Origin: Roseovarius sp. MMSF_3281
GTDB taxonomy: Bacteria; Pseudomonadota; Alphaproteobacteria; Rhodobacterales; Rhodobacteraceae
Length of the DNA stretch: 64,000 nucleotides
Assembly: GCF_030733685.1 (NCBI RefSeq)
Contig: NZ_JASHIM010000001.1
Location: forward strand, 461,018 to 525,017
Direction: 5' to 3'
The notes under the pieces were generated by a model. It searched no databases. It saw only the letters and a list, made by a program, of their open reading frames with translations, and was not told the DNA's origin. Positions 52,031 through 60,664 of the stretch are shown here, piece by piece. Every line of letters begins with the position of its first letter. The first letter of the stretch is position 1. The translations under genes were made by a program, and so were the position numbers.

Positions 52031-53122
52031 ATGAGCCTCGCGCCCGACCTGATCGAAACACTTGCACGCGCCCGCGCCGACCTGCGGATGGGCGTGCCCG
52101 TGGTGCTGACCGACGGCCAGAATGCCGCCCTTGTCCTCGCGGCTGAAACACTGGATGCGCAACGGCTTGCCGATGTTCTGGCATTGGGCACCACGCCCGT
52201 CCTCGCGATAAGTGCGCGCCGCGCCGCAACCCTCAAGGCGCGCGCCTATGACGGCGACCTGGCCCGCGTGATCCTGCCCCCCGACGCCAGCCTGCCATGG
52301 GTCTTGTCGGTGGCAGACCCTGCCGATGACCTCAAGATGCCGATGAAGGGCCCGCTGGCGACGGCACGGGACGGATGTGCCGACCTGCACCGCCTCGCCC
52401 TCAGCCTTGTCAAATCCGCCCGCCTTCTGCCCGCGGCCCTTGTGTTGGACGTCGTAGATGGCCCCGCCATGGCATCCGAACACCGGCTAACGCTGGTCAA
52501 CGCCACGACCGCCGCGCCGCACATGTTGAAAATGAGCCCCCTGCACCCGGTGGTGAACGCCCGCCTGCCGCTTGAAGTGTCCGAGGCTGGCCGGCTGCAT
52601 ATCTTCCGCCCCGAAGACGGCGGCGAAGAACATTATGCCGTGGAAATCGGCCAGCCCCGCCGCGATACCCCGGTTCTGGCGCGGCTGCATTCAGCCTGCT
52701 TTACCGGCGACCTGATGGGCAGCCTGAAATGCGATTGCGGCCCGCAACTGCGCGGGGCCTTGGCGCAAATGGGGGCCGAAGGCGCAGGCGTGCTGCTCTA
52801 CCTCAACCAAGAGGGGCGCGGCATCGGCCTTGCCAACAAGATGCGCGCCTATTCGCTTCAGGATCAGGGGTTCGATACGGTCGAGGCCAACCACCGCCTT
52901 GGCTTTGAAGACGATGAACGCGATTTCCGCATCGGCGCCGAAATCCTCAAGCGTATGGGCTTTTCCTCGGTGCGGCTGCTCACCAATAACCCCGGCAAGA
53001 TCGCCATGATGGAACACAGCGGCATCAAGGTGGCCGAACGTGTCCCCCTCAAGGTGGGCGAAAACGCCCACAACCGGGCCTACCTGGCCACCAAGGCCAA
53101 GAAATCCGGCCATATGCTCTGA
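52031..53122 (+). CDS. ribA: GTP cyclohydrolase II with degenerate RibB-like N-terminal domain
   Basis: 363 residues from the ATG behind AGGAG. The C-terminal GCH II domain (about 165-363) keeps the zinc cysteines C223, C234 and C236 ('HSACFTGDLMGSLKCDCGPQ') and 'LNQEGRGIGLANKMRAY'. It opens GTP to the first riboflavin precursor. The N-terminal 150 residues resemble DHBP synthase (RibB) in layout ('DLRMGVPVVLTDGQNAALVL'), but the acidic metal motif of RibB (E-D-R-E-N-E-G) is missing. DHBP synthase activity from this protein is unlikely. Confidence 0.93.
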   Translation: MSLAPDLIETLARARADLRMGVPVVLTDGQNAALVLAAETLDAQRLADVLALGTTPVLAISARRAATLKARAYDGDLARVILPPDASLPWVLSVADPADDLKMPMKGPLATARDGCADLHRLALSLVKSARLLPAALVLDVVDGPAMASEHRLTLVNATTAAPHMLKMSPLHPVVNARLPLEVSEAGRLHIFRPEDGGEEHYAVEIGQPRRDTPVLARLHSACFTGDLMGSLKCDCGPQLRGALAQMGAEGAGVLLYLNQEGRGIGLANKMRAYSLQDQGFDTVEANHRLGFEDDERDFRIGAEILKRMGFSSVRLLTNNPGKIAMMEHSGIKVAERVPLKVGENAHNRAYLATKAKKSGHML

Positions 53123-53145
53123 AGGCCGCAGCGCCCCTTGAACCG

Positions 53146-53160
53146 GAACAAAAACGGATC
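53146..53160 (+). promoter_or_regulatory. candidate LexA (SOS) box upstream of uvrB
   Basis: GAAC-N7-GATC (consensus GAAC-N7-GAAC, 7 of 8 match), 30-44 bp before the uvrB ATG. Spacer AAAAACG resembles AAAAGCG of the box before uvrA. Confidence 0.5.
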
Positions 53161-53189
53161 AACTCTGTCAGGGATCAAAGGAGTCGCCC

Positions 53190-55388
53190 ATGCCCTACGC
53201 TCATTCTGACAGCTCCGAGGCCCTGCTGCACGCACCGGCCCCCGATGTCAAAACCCGCGAGAAACTCGAAGGCGGCAAGCACTTCGAGATGGTCAGCGAT
53301 TTTGCCCCGGCAGGCGATCAGCCCACGGCGATCGGTGAGCTTTCCTCGGGCGTGCTGGATGGCGAACGCGATCAGGTGCTTCTGGGCGCGACCGGCACCG
53401 GTAAAACCTTCACCATGGCCAAGGTGATCGAGGAAACCCAACGCCCCGCCATCATCCTTGCCCCCAACAAAACCTTGGCGGCGCAACTCTACGGGGAATT
53501 CAAGGGCTTTTTTCCCCATAACGCGGTCGAATACTTCGTCAGCTACTACGACTACTACCAGCCCGAGGCCTATGTGCCACGCTCGGACACCTATATCGAG
53601 AAGGAATCCCAGATCAACGAACAGATCGACAGGATGCGCCACTCCGCCACCCGCGCGCTTCTGGAACGCGACGACGTGATCATCGTGGCCTCGGTCTCCT
53701 GCATCTATGGCATCGGCTCGGTGGAAACCTACGGGGCGATGACCCAAGACCTGATCGTCGGCAAAGAATATGACCAACGCAAGGTCATGGCCGACCTGGT
53801 GGCGCAACAATACCGCCGTAACGACCAAGCCTTCCAACGCGGCTCCTTTAGGGTGCGCGGCGACAGCCTCGAAATCTTCCCCGCCCACCTCGAAGACCGC
53901 GCATGGAAACTCAGCTTTTTCGGCGAAGAACTTGAATCCATTACCGAATTCGACCCGCTGACCGGCGAAAAAGCCACCTCGATGGACCGGATCCGCGTCT
54001 ATGCCAACTCCCACTACGTCACACCGAAACCGACCATGCAGCAGGCGGTCATCCAGATCAAAAAGGAGTTGCGTCAAAGGCTGGACCAACTGGTCGGCGA
54101 AGGCAAACTTTTGGAGGCGCAACGCCTCGAACAACGCACCAATTTCGACATCGAAATGCTTGAGGCCACGGGCGTCTGCAACGGGATCGAGAACTATTCG
54201 CGCTACCTCACCGGCCGCGCACCCGGCGAACCGCCCCCCACCCTTTTCGAATTCATCCCCGACAACGCCATCGTTTTCGCCGATGAATCCCACGTCTCCG
54301 TCCCGCAGATCGGCGGCATGTACAAAGGCGACTACCGGCGCAAATTCACCCTCGCCGAACACGGCTTCCGCCTGCCCTCCTGCATGGACAACCGCCCCCT
54401 GAAGTTCGAGGAATGGGACGCCATGCGCCCGCAGAGCGTCTTCGTCTCCGCTACCCCCGCCGCGTGGGAGCTGGAACAAACCGGCGGCGTCTTCACCGAA
54501 CAGGTGATCCGCCCCACCGGCCTTCTCGACCCACAGGTGGAAATCCGCCCCGTCGACACCCAAGTCGACGACCTGCTCGATGAGGTCCGCCGCGTCAGCG
54601 AGGCAGGCTACCGCGTGCTTTGCACCACGCTCACCAAACGCATGGCCGAGGACCTCACCGAATACCTGCACGAACAGGGCATTCGCGTGCGCTACATGCA
54701 CTCGGATATCGACACCATCGAGCGTATCGAAATCCTGCGCGATCTGCGGCTGGGGGCCTTCGACGTGCTGGTGGGCATCAACCTGCTGCGCGAGGGGCTC
54801 GATATCCCCGAATGCGGGCTAGTCGCCATTCTGGACGCCGATAAAGAGGGCTTCCTGCGCTCGGAAACCTCCCTCATCCAGACCATCGGCCGCGCCGCCC
54901 GCAACGCCGAAGGCCGCGTCATCATGTACGCCGACCGCATCACCGGCTCCATGCAGCGCGCGATTGACGAAACCGAACGCCGCCGCACCAAGCAAATCGC
55001 CTATAACGAGGAACACGGCATCACCCCCGCCACCATCAAGAAAAACGTCGAGGATATCCTCGCGGGCCTCTACCAAGGCGACGTCGACATGAACCGCGTC
55101 ACCGCCAAGGTCGACAAGCCCCTCGCGGGCGCCAACCTACAGGCGCATCTCGACGGGCTCCGCACCGACATGCGCAAAGCCGCCGAAAACCTTGAGTTCG
55201 AGGAGGCCGCAAGGCTGCGGGACGAGATCAAACGGCTGGAAGCAGTGGATTTGGCCGTCGCCGACGACCCGCTGGCCCGTCAACAAGCGGTCGAGAAAGC
55301 CTCCGAGGAAGCCACCAAGTCGCGCGGGCGGTCAACGGCTGGCAGGCCCGGGCAACGGGGTGGGAATGTGAAGCGGCGGGGGCGGTAG
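53190..55388 (+). CDS. uvrB: excinuclease ABC subunit B
   Basis: 732 residues. Helicase core: Walker A '[18 protein letters not shown]', '[20 protein letters not shown]', the beta-hairpin region '[20 protein letters not shown]', '[19 protein letters not shown]', '[20 protein letters not shown]', '[12 protein letters not shown]'. A UVR domain at the C-terminus ('[20 protein letters not shown]') contacts UvrC, and a short basic tail ends the protein. Damage verification and UvrC recruitment in nucleotide excision repair. AAAGGAG precedes the ATG. Confidence 0.98.
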   Translation: MPYAHSDSSEALLHAPAPDVKTREKLEGGKHFEMVSDFAPAGDQPTAIGELSSGVLDGERDQVLLGATGTGKTFTMAKVIEETQRPAIILAPNKTLAAQLYGEFKGFFPHNAVEYFVSYYDYYQPEAYVPRSDTYIEKESQINEQIDRMRHSATRALLERDDVIIVASVSCIYGIGSVETYGAMTQDLIVGKEYDQRKVMADLVAQQYRRNDQAFQRGSFRVRGDSLEIFPAHLEDRAWKLSFFGEELESITEFDPLTGEKATSMDRIRVYANSHYVTPKPTMQQAVIQIKKELRQRLDQLVGEGKLLEAQRLEQRTNFDIEMLEATGVCNGIENYSRYLTGRAPGEPPPTLFEFIPDNAIVFADESHVSVPQIGGMYKGDYRRKFTLAEHGFRLPSCMDNRPLKFEEWDAMRPQSVFVSATPAAWELEQTGGVFTEQVIRPTGLLDPQVEIRPVDTQVDDLLDEVRRVSEAGYRVLCTTLTKRMAEDLTEYLHEQGIRVRYMHSDIDTIERIEILRDLRLGAFDVLVGINLLREGLDIPECGLVAILDADKEGFLRSETSLIQTIGRAARNAEGRVIMYADRITGSMQRAIDETERRRTKQIAYNEEHGITPATIKKNVEDILAGLYQGDVDMNRVTAKVDKPLAGANLQAHLDGLRTDMRKAAENLEFEEAARLRDEIKRLEAVDLAVADDPLARQQAVEKASEEATKSRGRSTAGRPGQRGGNVKRRGR

Positions 55389-55390
55389 GG

Positions 55391-55942
55391 ATGGATAGTT
55401 TTGAAAGGCTTGTCAGAGTCTTGTTGGAAAATGATGGCTATTGGACGAGGCAATCACACAAAGTCAGTCTTACGAAAGAAGAAAAGAGACTGATTGGCAA
55501 GCCCAGTATGCCTAGACCAGAAATCGATGTAATCGGTTTCAACCCTTGCTCTAATTCCATACTTGCAATGGAAGTAAAATCGTATCTCGACTCTTCGGGG
55601 GTTCCTTGCTCAGAACTTAAAAAGTTACATGATACTCCAACAGGAAAATACAAAATTTTCACATGTCCGCGGTATCAAGCGATCGTTTTTGGCAGGCTCC
55701 GCGAAGACTTAATTGAGAAGGGTCTGGCCAACGCAAAAACAGAGGTCAAGCTCGGCTTGGCCGCGGGCAAGGTAATGAAAAATCGCCAAACCGAGCTTGA
55801 GGAAATCGGCGCCGAAAAAGGTTGGCTGATATGGACTCCTAAAACGATCGCCAGAAAGTCCAGACAGCTTGCCAAGCTCGGCTACGAAAACGATCCTTTC
55901 ATTATTCTCGCCAAATTATTTGAACGCAATCCAGACTCGTAA
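55391..55942 (+). CDS. hypothetical low-GC protein with PD-(D/E)XK nuclease-like core
   Basis: 183 residues. The motif sequence 'RPEIDVIGF' followed by 'SILAMEVKSYLDSSG' has the spacing of D...ExK in PD-(D/E)XK nucleases, as in Mrr-like and restriction-type enzymes (Asp in EIDV, Glu and Lys in EVKS). The rest is helical and basic. G+C near 43-45 percent and codon use differ from uvrB, which ends 2 bp earlier, so the gene looks acquired. Ribosome site is weak ('GGTAGGG'). Exact function unknown. Confidence 0.72.
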   Translation: MDSFERLVRVLLENDGYWTRQSHKVSLTKEEKRLIGKPSMPRPEIDVIGFNPCSNSILAMEVKSYLDSSGVPCSELKKLHDTPTGKYKIFTCPRYQAIVFGRLREDLIEKGLANAKTEVKLGLAAGKVMKNRQTELEEIGAEKGWLIWTPKTIARKSRQLAKLGYENDPFIILAKLFERNPDS

Positions 55943-55960
55943 TTGTACCACTACAAGCTT

Positions 55961-56128
55961 GCCGCGCCAAAGCCGACGCGCGCGGGGGTGAGTGGTCCCT
56001 CTGATTGGGCGCACTTAATCCCGGCCACATCCGAAAAACCTCAAGCGGCGCGCGACAATGGCCAAAAAGCCGCCGCGTGGGGGCGCGTCGGCTTTGGCGC
56101 GGTGGCGCTACGCGCCTTGACTCCGCGC
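55961..56128. repeat. structured intergenic element, copy R
   Basis: Bounded by perfect 20-bp inverted repeats: CCGCGCCAAAGCCGACGCGC (55962-55981) and its complement (56083-56102). Interior and right end match the elements at 37045-37215 and 47146-47338: AATCCCGGCCAC, then GGCGCGGTGGCGC, CGCGCCTTGA and CTCCGCGC. The ends can pair into a long stem. Confidence 0.7.
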
Positions 56129-56173
56129 CCAGATTAACCCGCCCTTAACCACACATCCCCCACCCTGCGGTCC

Positions 56174-56482
56174 ATGCAAAACCACAACTCGCCCCTCTCG
56201 CCCGAGATCTGGCTAAATGACCTGTTCAGCTGCAAAGCGGTGCAACAGGGCGGTGTGATCCGGCGCAAGCGGCGGGATGTGGAACGCTTCGTCGGCATGG
56301 AGGCTTTTTTGCAAGAGGTGAACCGCCGCGGCTTTCACGTCGCCGAAAACGCGGGCCAATTGCTCATCTTCTGCAACCGCGCGCCGCTCCGCTGGCTCAC
56401 CGCACCGCCCCCGATTTCTTCAAAAGAAATCGGACCGAAATCTTTTAAAGATTTCGGCACCTCCTTAAACCATTCCCATTAA
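56174..56482 (+). CDS. small hypothetical protein; C-terminus encoded by tandem hairpins
   Basis: 102 residues. The first 75 ('LSPEIWLNDLFSCKAVQQGG', 'VIRRKRRDVERFVGMEAFLQ', 'EVNRRGFHVAENAGQLLIFC') look like a conserved short family seen in Rhodobacterales and sometimes annotated, without good evidence, as a phosphoribosylanthranilate isomerase-like protein. The last 25 codons ('TAPPPISSKEIGPKSFKDFG') run through two perfect hairpins (56411-56433 and 56435-56457), so the natural stop may have been lost when the hairpins arose or inserted. No ribosome site stands out. Confidence 0.6.
   Translation: MQNHNSPLSPEIWLNDLFSCKAVQQGGVIRRKRRDVERFVGMEAFLQEVNRRGFHVAENAGQLLIFCNRAPLRWLTAPPPISSKEIGPKSFKDFGTSLNHSH
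56411..56457 (+). repeat. two tandem perfect hairpins
   Basis: First: CCGATTTCTT-CAA-AAGAAATCGG (56411-56433). Second: CCGAAATCTTT-T-AAAGATTTCGG (56435-56457). They lie inside the 3' part of the preceding open frame and are followed by a T-poor stretch. Confidence 0.8.
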
Positions 56483-56485
56483 ACA

Positions 56486-56518
56486 CAAAAAAACGCGGCC
56501 CCCTTTCGAGCGCCGCGC
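56486..56518 (-). terminator. terminator after cold-shock gene
   Basis: Minus strand: CGCGGC / GCCGCG stem (56512-56517 with 56494-56499) then a run of seven T (56493 back to 56487). About 27 bp after the csp stop. Confidence 0.85.
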
Positions 56519-56544
56519 CTAATCTCACATCGCGTAAAGGCCGA

Positions 56545-56751
56545 TTAGGCCAAGGCGAGGTTCGTTGCGCTTTCGCGGCCGTCACGGCCCGCTTCCACGT
56601 CAAAGGTCACTTTCTGGTCGTCGGCCAGGCCGGTCAGGCCCGAACGCTCAACGGCGGAAATGTGAACGAATACGTCTTTGCCGCCGGTTTCCGGTGCAAT
56701 AAAGCCGAAACCTTTGGTGGTGTTGAACCATTTTACAGTGCCATTGGCCAT
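56545..56751 (-). CDS. cold-shock domain protein
   Basis: 68 residues: 'MANGTVKWFNTTKGFGFIAP', RNA-binding RNP1 'KGFGFI' and RNP2 'VFVHISAVE', then 'SGLTGLADDQKVTFDVEAGR'. Single-stranded nucleic-acid chaperone of the CspA type. AAGGAAAA lies just before the ATG. About 290 bp of non-coding sequence lies upstream, which suggests a long untranslated leader as in other csp genes. Confidence 0.97.
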   Translation of the reverse strand: MANGTVKWFNTTKGFGFIAPETGGKDVFVHISAVERSGLTGLADDQKVTFDVEAGRDGRESATNLALA

Positions 56752-57040
56752 CTGTCATTTTCCTTATCATATATACCGCTCGCAACATGCAGCGGCCCGG
56801 CAAAGCGCGTCTGGATCGAATGACTGCGTGCCGTGAAAGGAAAACAGAAAGGTCGATAGAAGGTCTTAGCCCGCTCTATGTGACGGATCGCCAACCATAA
56901 AGCAAGTGAATTCGTTCCTGCCCCACCACCAATACCCCCCCAGACCCAAGCGGCTTGGACCCGGAACAGCCCCCAAACCACGCGATTTTGAGAAAAACGC
57001 CGAATCTTGGTACAATCGAATGCCTCACAGGGAGGTTTCA

Positions 57041-57406
57041 ATGCATTATTTTATCACAGCAACCTTGACGGCGGCCTCGATTTGCATCGCGGCCAACACC
57101 GCTTTGGCGCAGGATTTCAAGCGAATTAAGACCAAGTCCGAATACACGTCCCAAGTGGCCGGCAAACGTCTTGTCGCCGATTTCGGGTGGGTCAAGGCAA
57201 CAGCGGATGGCGGCATCACCGGTCAGGTCAATGGCCAACCCGCCAGCGGCAACTGGACATGGAACCGGGGCTTCTGGTGCCGGGATATCACCTTTGGCGA
57301 CACCACGCTGCCGCGCAACTGTCAGGCGATCTTCGTCAAGGGCAACACGCTTGTCTCGATCCGGGACAAGGGGCAAGGCGACCAAGTCGTGATGAAATTC
57401 CAATAA
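57041..57406 (+). CDS. exported small protein of unknown function
   Basis: 121 residues from the ATG behind GGGAGG (7 bp). A signal peptide ('ATLTAASICIAANTALAQ', about 1-23) is followed by a compact domain with 'YTSQVAGKRLVADFGWVKAT', 'GGITGQVNGQPASGNWTW', 'GFWCRDITFGDTTLPRNCQA'. Two Cys in the mature part may pair. Upstream starts would lie in non-coding DNA. Conserved-looking but not recognised. Confidence 0.82.
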   Translation: MHYFITATLTAASICIAANTALAQDFKRIKTKSEYTSQVAGKRLVADFGWVKATADGGITGQVNGQPASGNWTWNRGFWCRDITFGDTTLPRNCQAIFVKGNTLVSIRDKGQGDQVVMKFQ

Positions 57407-57431
57407 CGCGGGCGCGCGGCGGCAGCCGACC

Positions 57432-57671
57432 TCAAAAGTCGAAGATATCTTCCAGGAAATCCCCGATCCCGCCGCGTTTCTTGCGTTTACCGCCCCGGGT
57501 GTCGCGCGATGCATGGGCCTCGTGCGAAGGCTTCGTCCTGTCCGAGCGATCAATGATCTTGTCCAACTCGCCACGATCCAGCCAGACACCCCGGCATTTC
57601 GGGCAATAATCGATCTCAACACCGGAACGGTCTGTGATCACAAGCTCTTCACCATCCACAGGGCAATGCAT
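57432..57671 (-). CDS. TFIIB-type zinc-ribbon protein
   Basis: 79 residues: 'MHCPVDGEELVITDRSGVEI', 'DYCPKCRGVWLDRGELDKII' are the two knuckles (C3 and C23/C26 class ligands) of the zf-TFIIB family; a basic linker ('RDTRGGKRKKRGG') and an acidic end ('DFLEDIFDF') follow. Zinc binding is likely; role unknown. Confidence 0.9.
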   Translation of the reverse strand: MHCPVDGEELVITDRSGVEIDYCPKCRGVWLDRGELDKIIDRSDRTKPSHEAHASRDTRGGKRKKRGGIGDFLEDIFDF

Positions 57672-57697
57672 TTCGGGGGACCTCCATTTTCAATTCA

Positions 57698-57743
57698 CTA
57701 AAGCGTTTCGCTGATGCCTCAGCTTAAAGGCGGAACGCTTTAG
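57698..57743. repeat. dispersed AAAGCGTT palindrome, full copy
   Basis: CTAAAGCGTTTCGC / GCGGAACGCTTTAG (57698-57711 with 57730-57743), one mismatch. Part of the family at 8126-8139 and 24743-24857; a degraded relative lies at about 58385-58460. Confidence 0.7.
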
Positions 57744-57779
57744 GATTGAGATGGGGTCGCCCCTTTGCAATTCAATCCC

Positions 57780-58373
57780 TCAAGACGGGTCCGAGACCGT
57801 CAGGCCCAGCATCCGCCATGCTGTCATCCCGCCACGGTAGTAATGGATTTTCTCAGGCGGAAACCCGGCCTCGATCATCCGCCGTGCCGCCGCGGGCGAT
57901 TGCCCACACCACGGCCCGTTGCAATACAGGGCCACCGACTTCACGTCGTCCCCGTCACAGATGAAGCCCTCGAAATCCGGCTCACAGCCCAACTCGCCCA
58001 AACGGTCGGGCGCCTCGGTATAGGGAATGTTGATCGCGCCCGGAATCGCCCCGGTGGCATAGTCGCGCGGCACCCGCCCGTCGATCACCACCACGTCGGG
58101 GTCTTGCAGGAACTCCAGAATTTCCAACTCGCCAATCGGCGTCACGCCGGGGGCGGGCACCATCGGCTGAATACAGAAATTGGGGCAAGGCCGCGAGGTC
58201 CGCGCCCATTCGCCGTCCAGCATATTGTCGTTGTCCTGAATGCGGCTTATCTCTACCGGGCCGCCCGGCGTATCCACCGTGACCGACATCATGTCGGGCC
58301 GGATATTCACCGCCTCCTGCGCCGTGGCCGCCCCGGCCATCAGTGCAAGCGCCATCGCGATCATACGAGTCAT
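57780..58373 (-). CDS. exported rhodanese-like protein
   Basis: 197 residues. Signal peptide ('ALALMAGAATAQ', about 1-18). The rhodanese domain (about 90-197) has the active-site loop 'VALYCNGPWCGQSPAAARRM' with the nucleophilic Cys about 156 in 'YCNGPW', preceded by 'DVVVIDGRVPRDYATGAIPG' and 'INIPYTEAPDR'. A Cys pair in 'SRPCPNFCIQPM' may form a disulfide before the domain. Periplasmic sulfur transfer or cyanide detoxification; substrate unknown. Confidence 0.87.
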   Translation of the reverse strand: MTRMIAMALALMAGAATAQEAVNIRPDMMSVTVDTPGGPVEISRIQDNDNMLDGEWARTSRPCPNFCIQPMVPAPGVTPIGELEILEFLQDPDVVVIDGRVPRDYATGAIPGAINIPYTEAPDRLGELGCEPDFEGFICDGDDVKSVALYCNGPWCGQSPAAARRMIEAGFPPEKIHYYRGGMTAWRMLGLTVSDPS

Positions 58374-58557
58374 GATACCTCCCTTTCAGCTCAAAGCGTT
58401 GCGCGCGTTCCGCCCCGAGTAAGCGCCTCAGGTTCAAGGCGAAACACGATAACCTGGAGCGTCTCCAGTTTACATTGAATCAAACTGCATCGCCAATGTC
58501 CCGAGAAGGCCGTAGGCCTGGCAGGGTATTGGTAATGCAAGAATAACTGGAAACGCT

Positions 58558-58965
58558 TTAACGGATTACATGCACCGCGCAATTGGCATGCCGCACAACC
58601 TGCGCCGCCGTGCTGCCCAACAACAGGTCGGCCATGCCGGGACGGTGGCTTGCCATCACGATGCAATCCACGCCGTTTTCCTCGGCATATTCCAGAATGG
58701 TGCGCCCCGAATGACCGTCCACCACTTCCGAACTGCCGCGTTTGAGGCCCCCGGCCATCTCGCGCAACTCGGCTTCGATCGCGGCGCGGCTTTCGGTCAG
58801 GTAATCCTGCGGTACATAGGAAATGGCATAGGCCGGAATCTCTTCCATCACGTGGATCACGACAACCTCGGCCTCATCCCCGGCAAGCCGCTCGGCCACT
58901 TCAAGCGCGCCAGCCGCGTCACGATCGTTGTCAAAGGAAACAGGCACCAGAATTTTCTTGTACAT
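58558..58965 (-). CDS. universal stress protein family (UspA)
   Basis: 135 residues from the ATG at 58965 (GGGAGG upstream): 'MYKKILVPVSFDNDRDAAGA', and the ATP-binding tail 'GVDCIVMASHRPGMADLLLG' with 'STAAQVVRHANCAVHVI' (G-2X-G-9X-G-S/T type). Dimeric, cytosolic stress protein. Upstream, 76 bp away, is the DUF5665 gene in the same direction. Confidence 0.94.
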   Translation of the reverse strand: MYKKILVPVSFDNDRDAAGALEVAERLAGDEAEVVVIHVMEEIPAYAISYVPQDYLTESRAAIEAELREMAGGLKRGSSEVVDGHSGRTILEYAEENGVDCIVMASHRPGMADLLLGSTAAQVVRHANCAVHVIR

Positions 58966-59041
58966 CTCAGGGGTCCTCCCGTGTTGCGATATCCAAACAT
59001 GACAGCCCGGGCCAGACCGGGCCTTGATCCACATCAGAAAG

Positions 59042-59344
59042 CTATTGTTCTGTGGCCGCCTCCATCTGCCGGACAATCTCGGCCGCCCATTCTCCGATCA
59101 CCGGAAGCATCTCGACCTGGCTGACCGACCACACCAAGGCCGACAACAGCACCGAGGCCCCCAAAACCGTGCCAAGGCCAAAGGCCGCCCCGCGCAGGAA
59201 ATTGAACCACAACAGCTTGACGATCGAATTGTGCAGCCGCACGAAACGATGCTTGTTCAGCCGCGCCACCTCTTGCCGCAAGGCCGCGACTTCCTCGCCC
59301 AGTTGCGCGCCGGACGGGTCAGTCGAAGCAGGCCGCGACGTCAT
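59042..59344 (-). CDS. DUF5665 membrane protein
   Basis: 100 residues: an N-terminal coiled-coil-like stretch ('LGEEVAALRQEVARLNKHRF'), conserved 'RLHNSIVKLLWFNFLRGAAF', and one or two membrane helices ('GLGTVLGASVLLSALVWSVS'). Fits DUF5665, common in Rhodobacterales and of unknown function. It overlaps the stop region of the monooxygenase-like gene by 26 bp. Confidence 0.87.
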   Translation of the reverse strand: MTSRPASTDPSGAQLGEEVAALRQEVARLNKHRFVRLHNSIVKLLWFNFLRGAAFGLGTVLGASVLLSALVWSVSQVEMLPVIGEWAAEIVRQMEAATEQ

Positions 59345-59639
59345 ACATCACCGGTTCGAAGCTCTTGCATAATTCGTTGATCCGCCGATTGCGGCGTCGC
59401 ATCTCCTCGCTGCGCAACATGGCCTGGAAATCCTCGCGCCTTTGCCACTGGGAATAATTGGCGATCCGGGTCTGGGCATCGTTCACATGAAGCCCCGCCG
59501 CGATAAAGCCGGGCTGTTTCGAGATGAACTCGTCATAGGCAGCGGTCAGTTCATCCATAAGATCCTGACAGGTGCCGGGTGTCATCTCGAAGGTGGTGAT
59601 TACCGTTTGGCAATCATTGGCTGACGTGATCTTGGGCAT
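59319..59639 (-). CDS. antibiotic biosynthesis monooxygenase (ABM) domain protein
   Basis: 106 residues from the ATG at 59639 (perfect AGGAGG 7 bp upstream; an earlier in-frame ATG contains that site and is unlikely). Pattern 'VITTFEMTPGTCQDLMDELT', 'FISKQPGFIAAGLHVNDAQT', 'RIANYSQWQRREDFQAML' is the ABM ferredoxin-like barrel. Members act as small oxygenases or heme-degrading-like proteins. It overlaps the DUF5665 start by 26 bp. Confidence 0.88.
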   Translation of the reverse strand: MPKITSANDCQTVITTFEMTPGTCQDLMDELTAAYDEFISKQPGFIAAGLHVNDAQTRIANYSQWQRREDFQAMLRSEEMRRRNRRINELCKSFEPVMYDVAACFD

Positions 59640-59789
59640 GACACACCTCCTGACCATAAGCCTAGCAGTTTCGCCCCCCGGCGCAATGGCCAGACTTTGC
59701 CCCGAATTGTCCCAAGTTCATCATAAATCCGCCCCAGTTAACAACTACCCCTCGCTGAAAACAAGCACCGAGGACGGCAGGACAGTTCA

Positions 59790-60602
59790 ATGGTATGCAC
59801 AATCAAGATCGACTTCGCCCCACAGGCAAGCAACACGCAGCTTGGCTTGCCGCAAATCACCCACGGCTGGCACGCCGCTTTGAATGTCGCAAAATCCACG
59901 GGCGGCCCCCTGCCCGATGTGGCCGCGAACGCGCCGGATACCCCGACACGGACGGATGCCGCCACGCCCAATCCCCGGATCGGCCTGACCAAGGGCACGA
60001 TGATTGACACGCTCGACGGTCCCAAACCGGTGCAAGACCTCAAGCCGCGCGACATGTTGCGCACCGGGCACGGCAGCTATCGCCCCCTGCGTCACCTGTT
60101 CCCGATCACCCCCGAGACCCCTCGGCCTGCCATCCGTATCGACGCCGGCGCGCTTGGAGAGGGCCTGCCCGTCAAGAACCTGCGCCTGCCCACCGATCAG
60201 CAGATCCTCGTGACATCCGAGATCGCGCAAAAGATGTTCGGTGACGGCGGCGTGCTTGTTCCGGTGCGGCTCCTGACAGCTCTGGGTCGCGTCAAACCCG
60301 CCCGCCTCGACGCGGACCGGCTCTATCTTCTCTTGCTCGATCAACAAGATACCGTGCTGGCCAACGGCGTTCCGGTGGAAACCCTCGCGCCCTGCGCCGC
60401 CAACCTCGGCCTTTTGCCGCCGCATCTGCGCACGGCCCTCACCCGGCTCTTTCCCGGCTTCGCAGACAGCCACCCCGAGGTGGCGAAACGCCTCAAGGTG
60501 CCAAGGCTCAAGCGCCAGAAACGCCTTGTCCGGCGCCATGCCAATGCCGGTCGCGCCCTGCTGGACGATCCCGAAGAGATGCCCAAGGCGCAAACCGCAT
60601 AG
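59790..60602 (+). CDS. second Hint-domain protein lacking catalytic cysteine
   Basis: 270 residues. A Pro/Thr/Ala-rich N-terminus (1-60), then the Hint_2-like domain (about 62-200): 'LTKGTMIDTLDGPKPVQDLK', 'DMLRTGHGSYRPLRHLFPIT', 'IRIDAGALGEGLPVKNLRLP'. The usual Cys1 ('CFTPGT') is replaced ('GLTKGT'), and the later His is Gln ('TDQQIL'). So both catalytic positions are lost. A basic C-terminal tail ('RLKRQKRLVRRH') follows. No signal peptide. Possible role is structural or in surface assembly; not known. Confidence 0.8.
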   Translation: MVCTIKIDFAPQASNTQLGLPQITHGWHAALNVAKSTGGPLPDVAANAPDTPTRTDAATPNPRIGLTKGTMIDTLDGPKPVQDLKPRDMLRTGHGSYRPLRHLFPITPETPRPAIRIDAGALGEGLPVKNLRLPTDQQILVTSEIAQKMFGDGGVLVPVRLLTALGRVKPARLDADRLYLLLLDQQDTVLANGVPVETLAPCAANLGLLPPHLRTALTRLFPGFADSHPEVAKRLKVPRLKRQKRLVRRHANAGRALLDDPEEMPKAQTA

Positions 60603-60664
60603 GCCGCACTGCCGTTAACCTCCGGTTTACCCCGATTAAGCAATGGTAAGCGCAGGAGGTTCCG

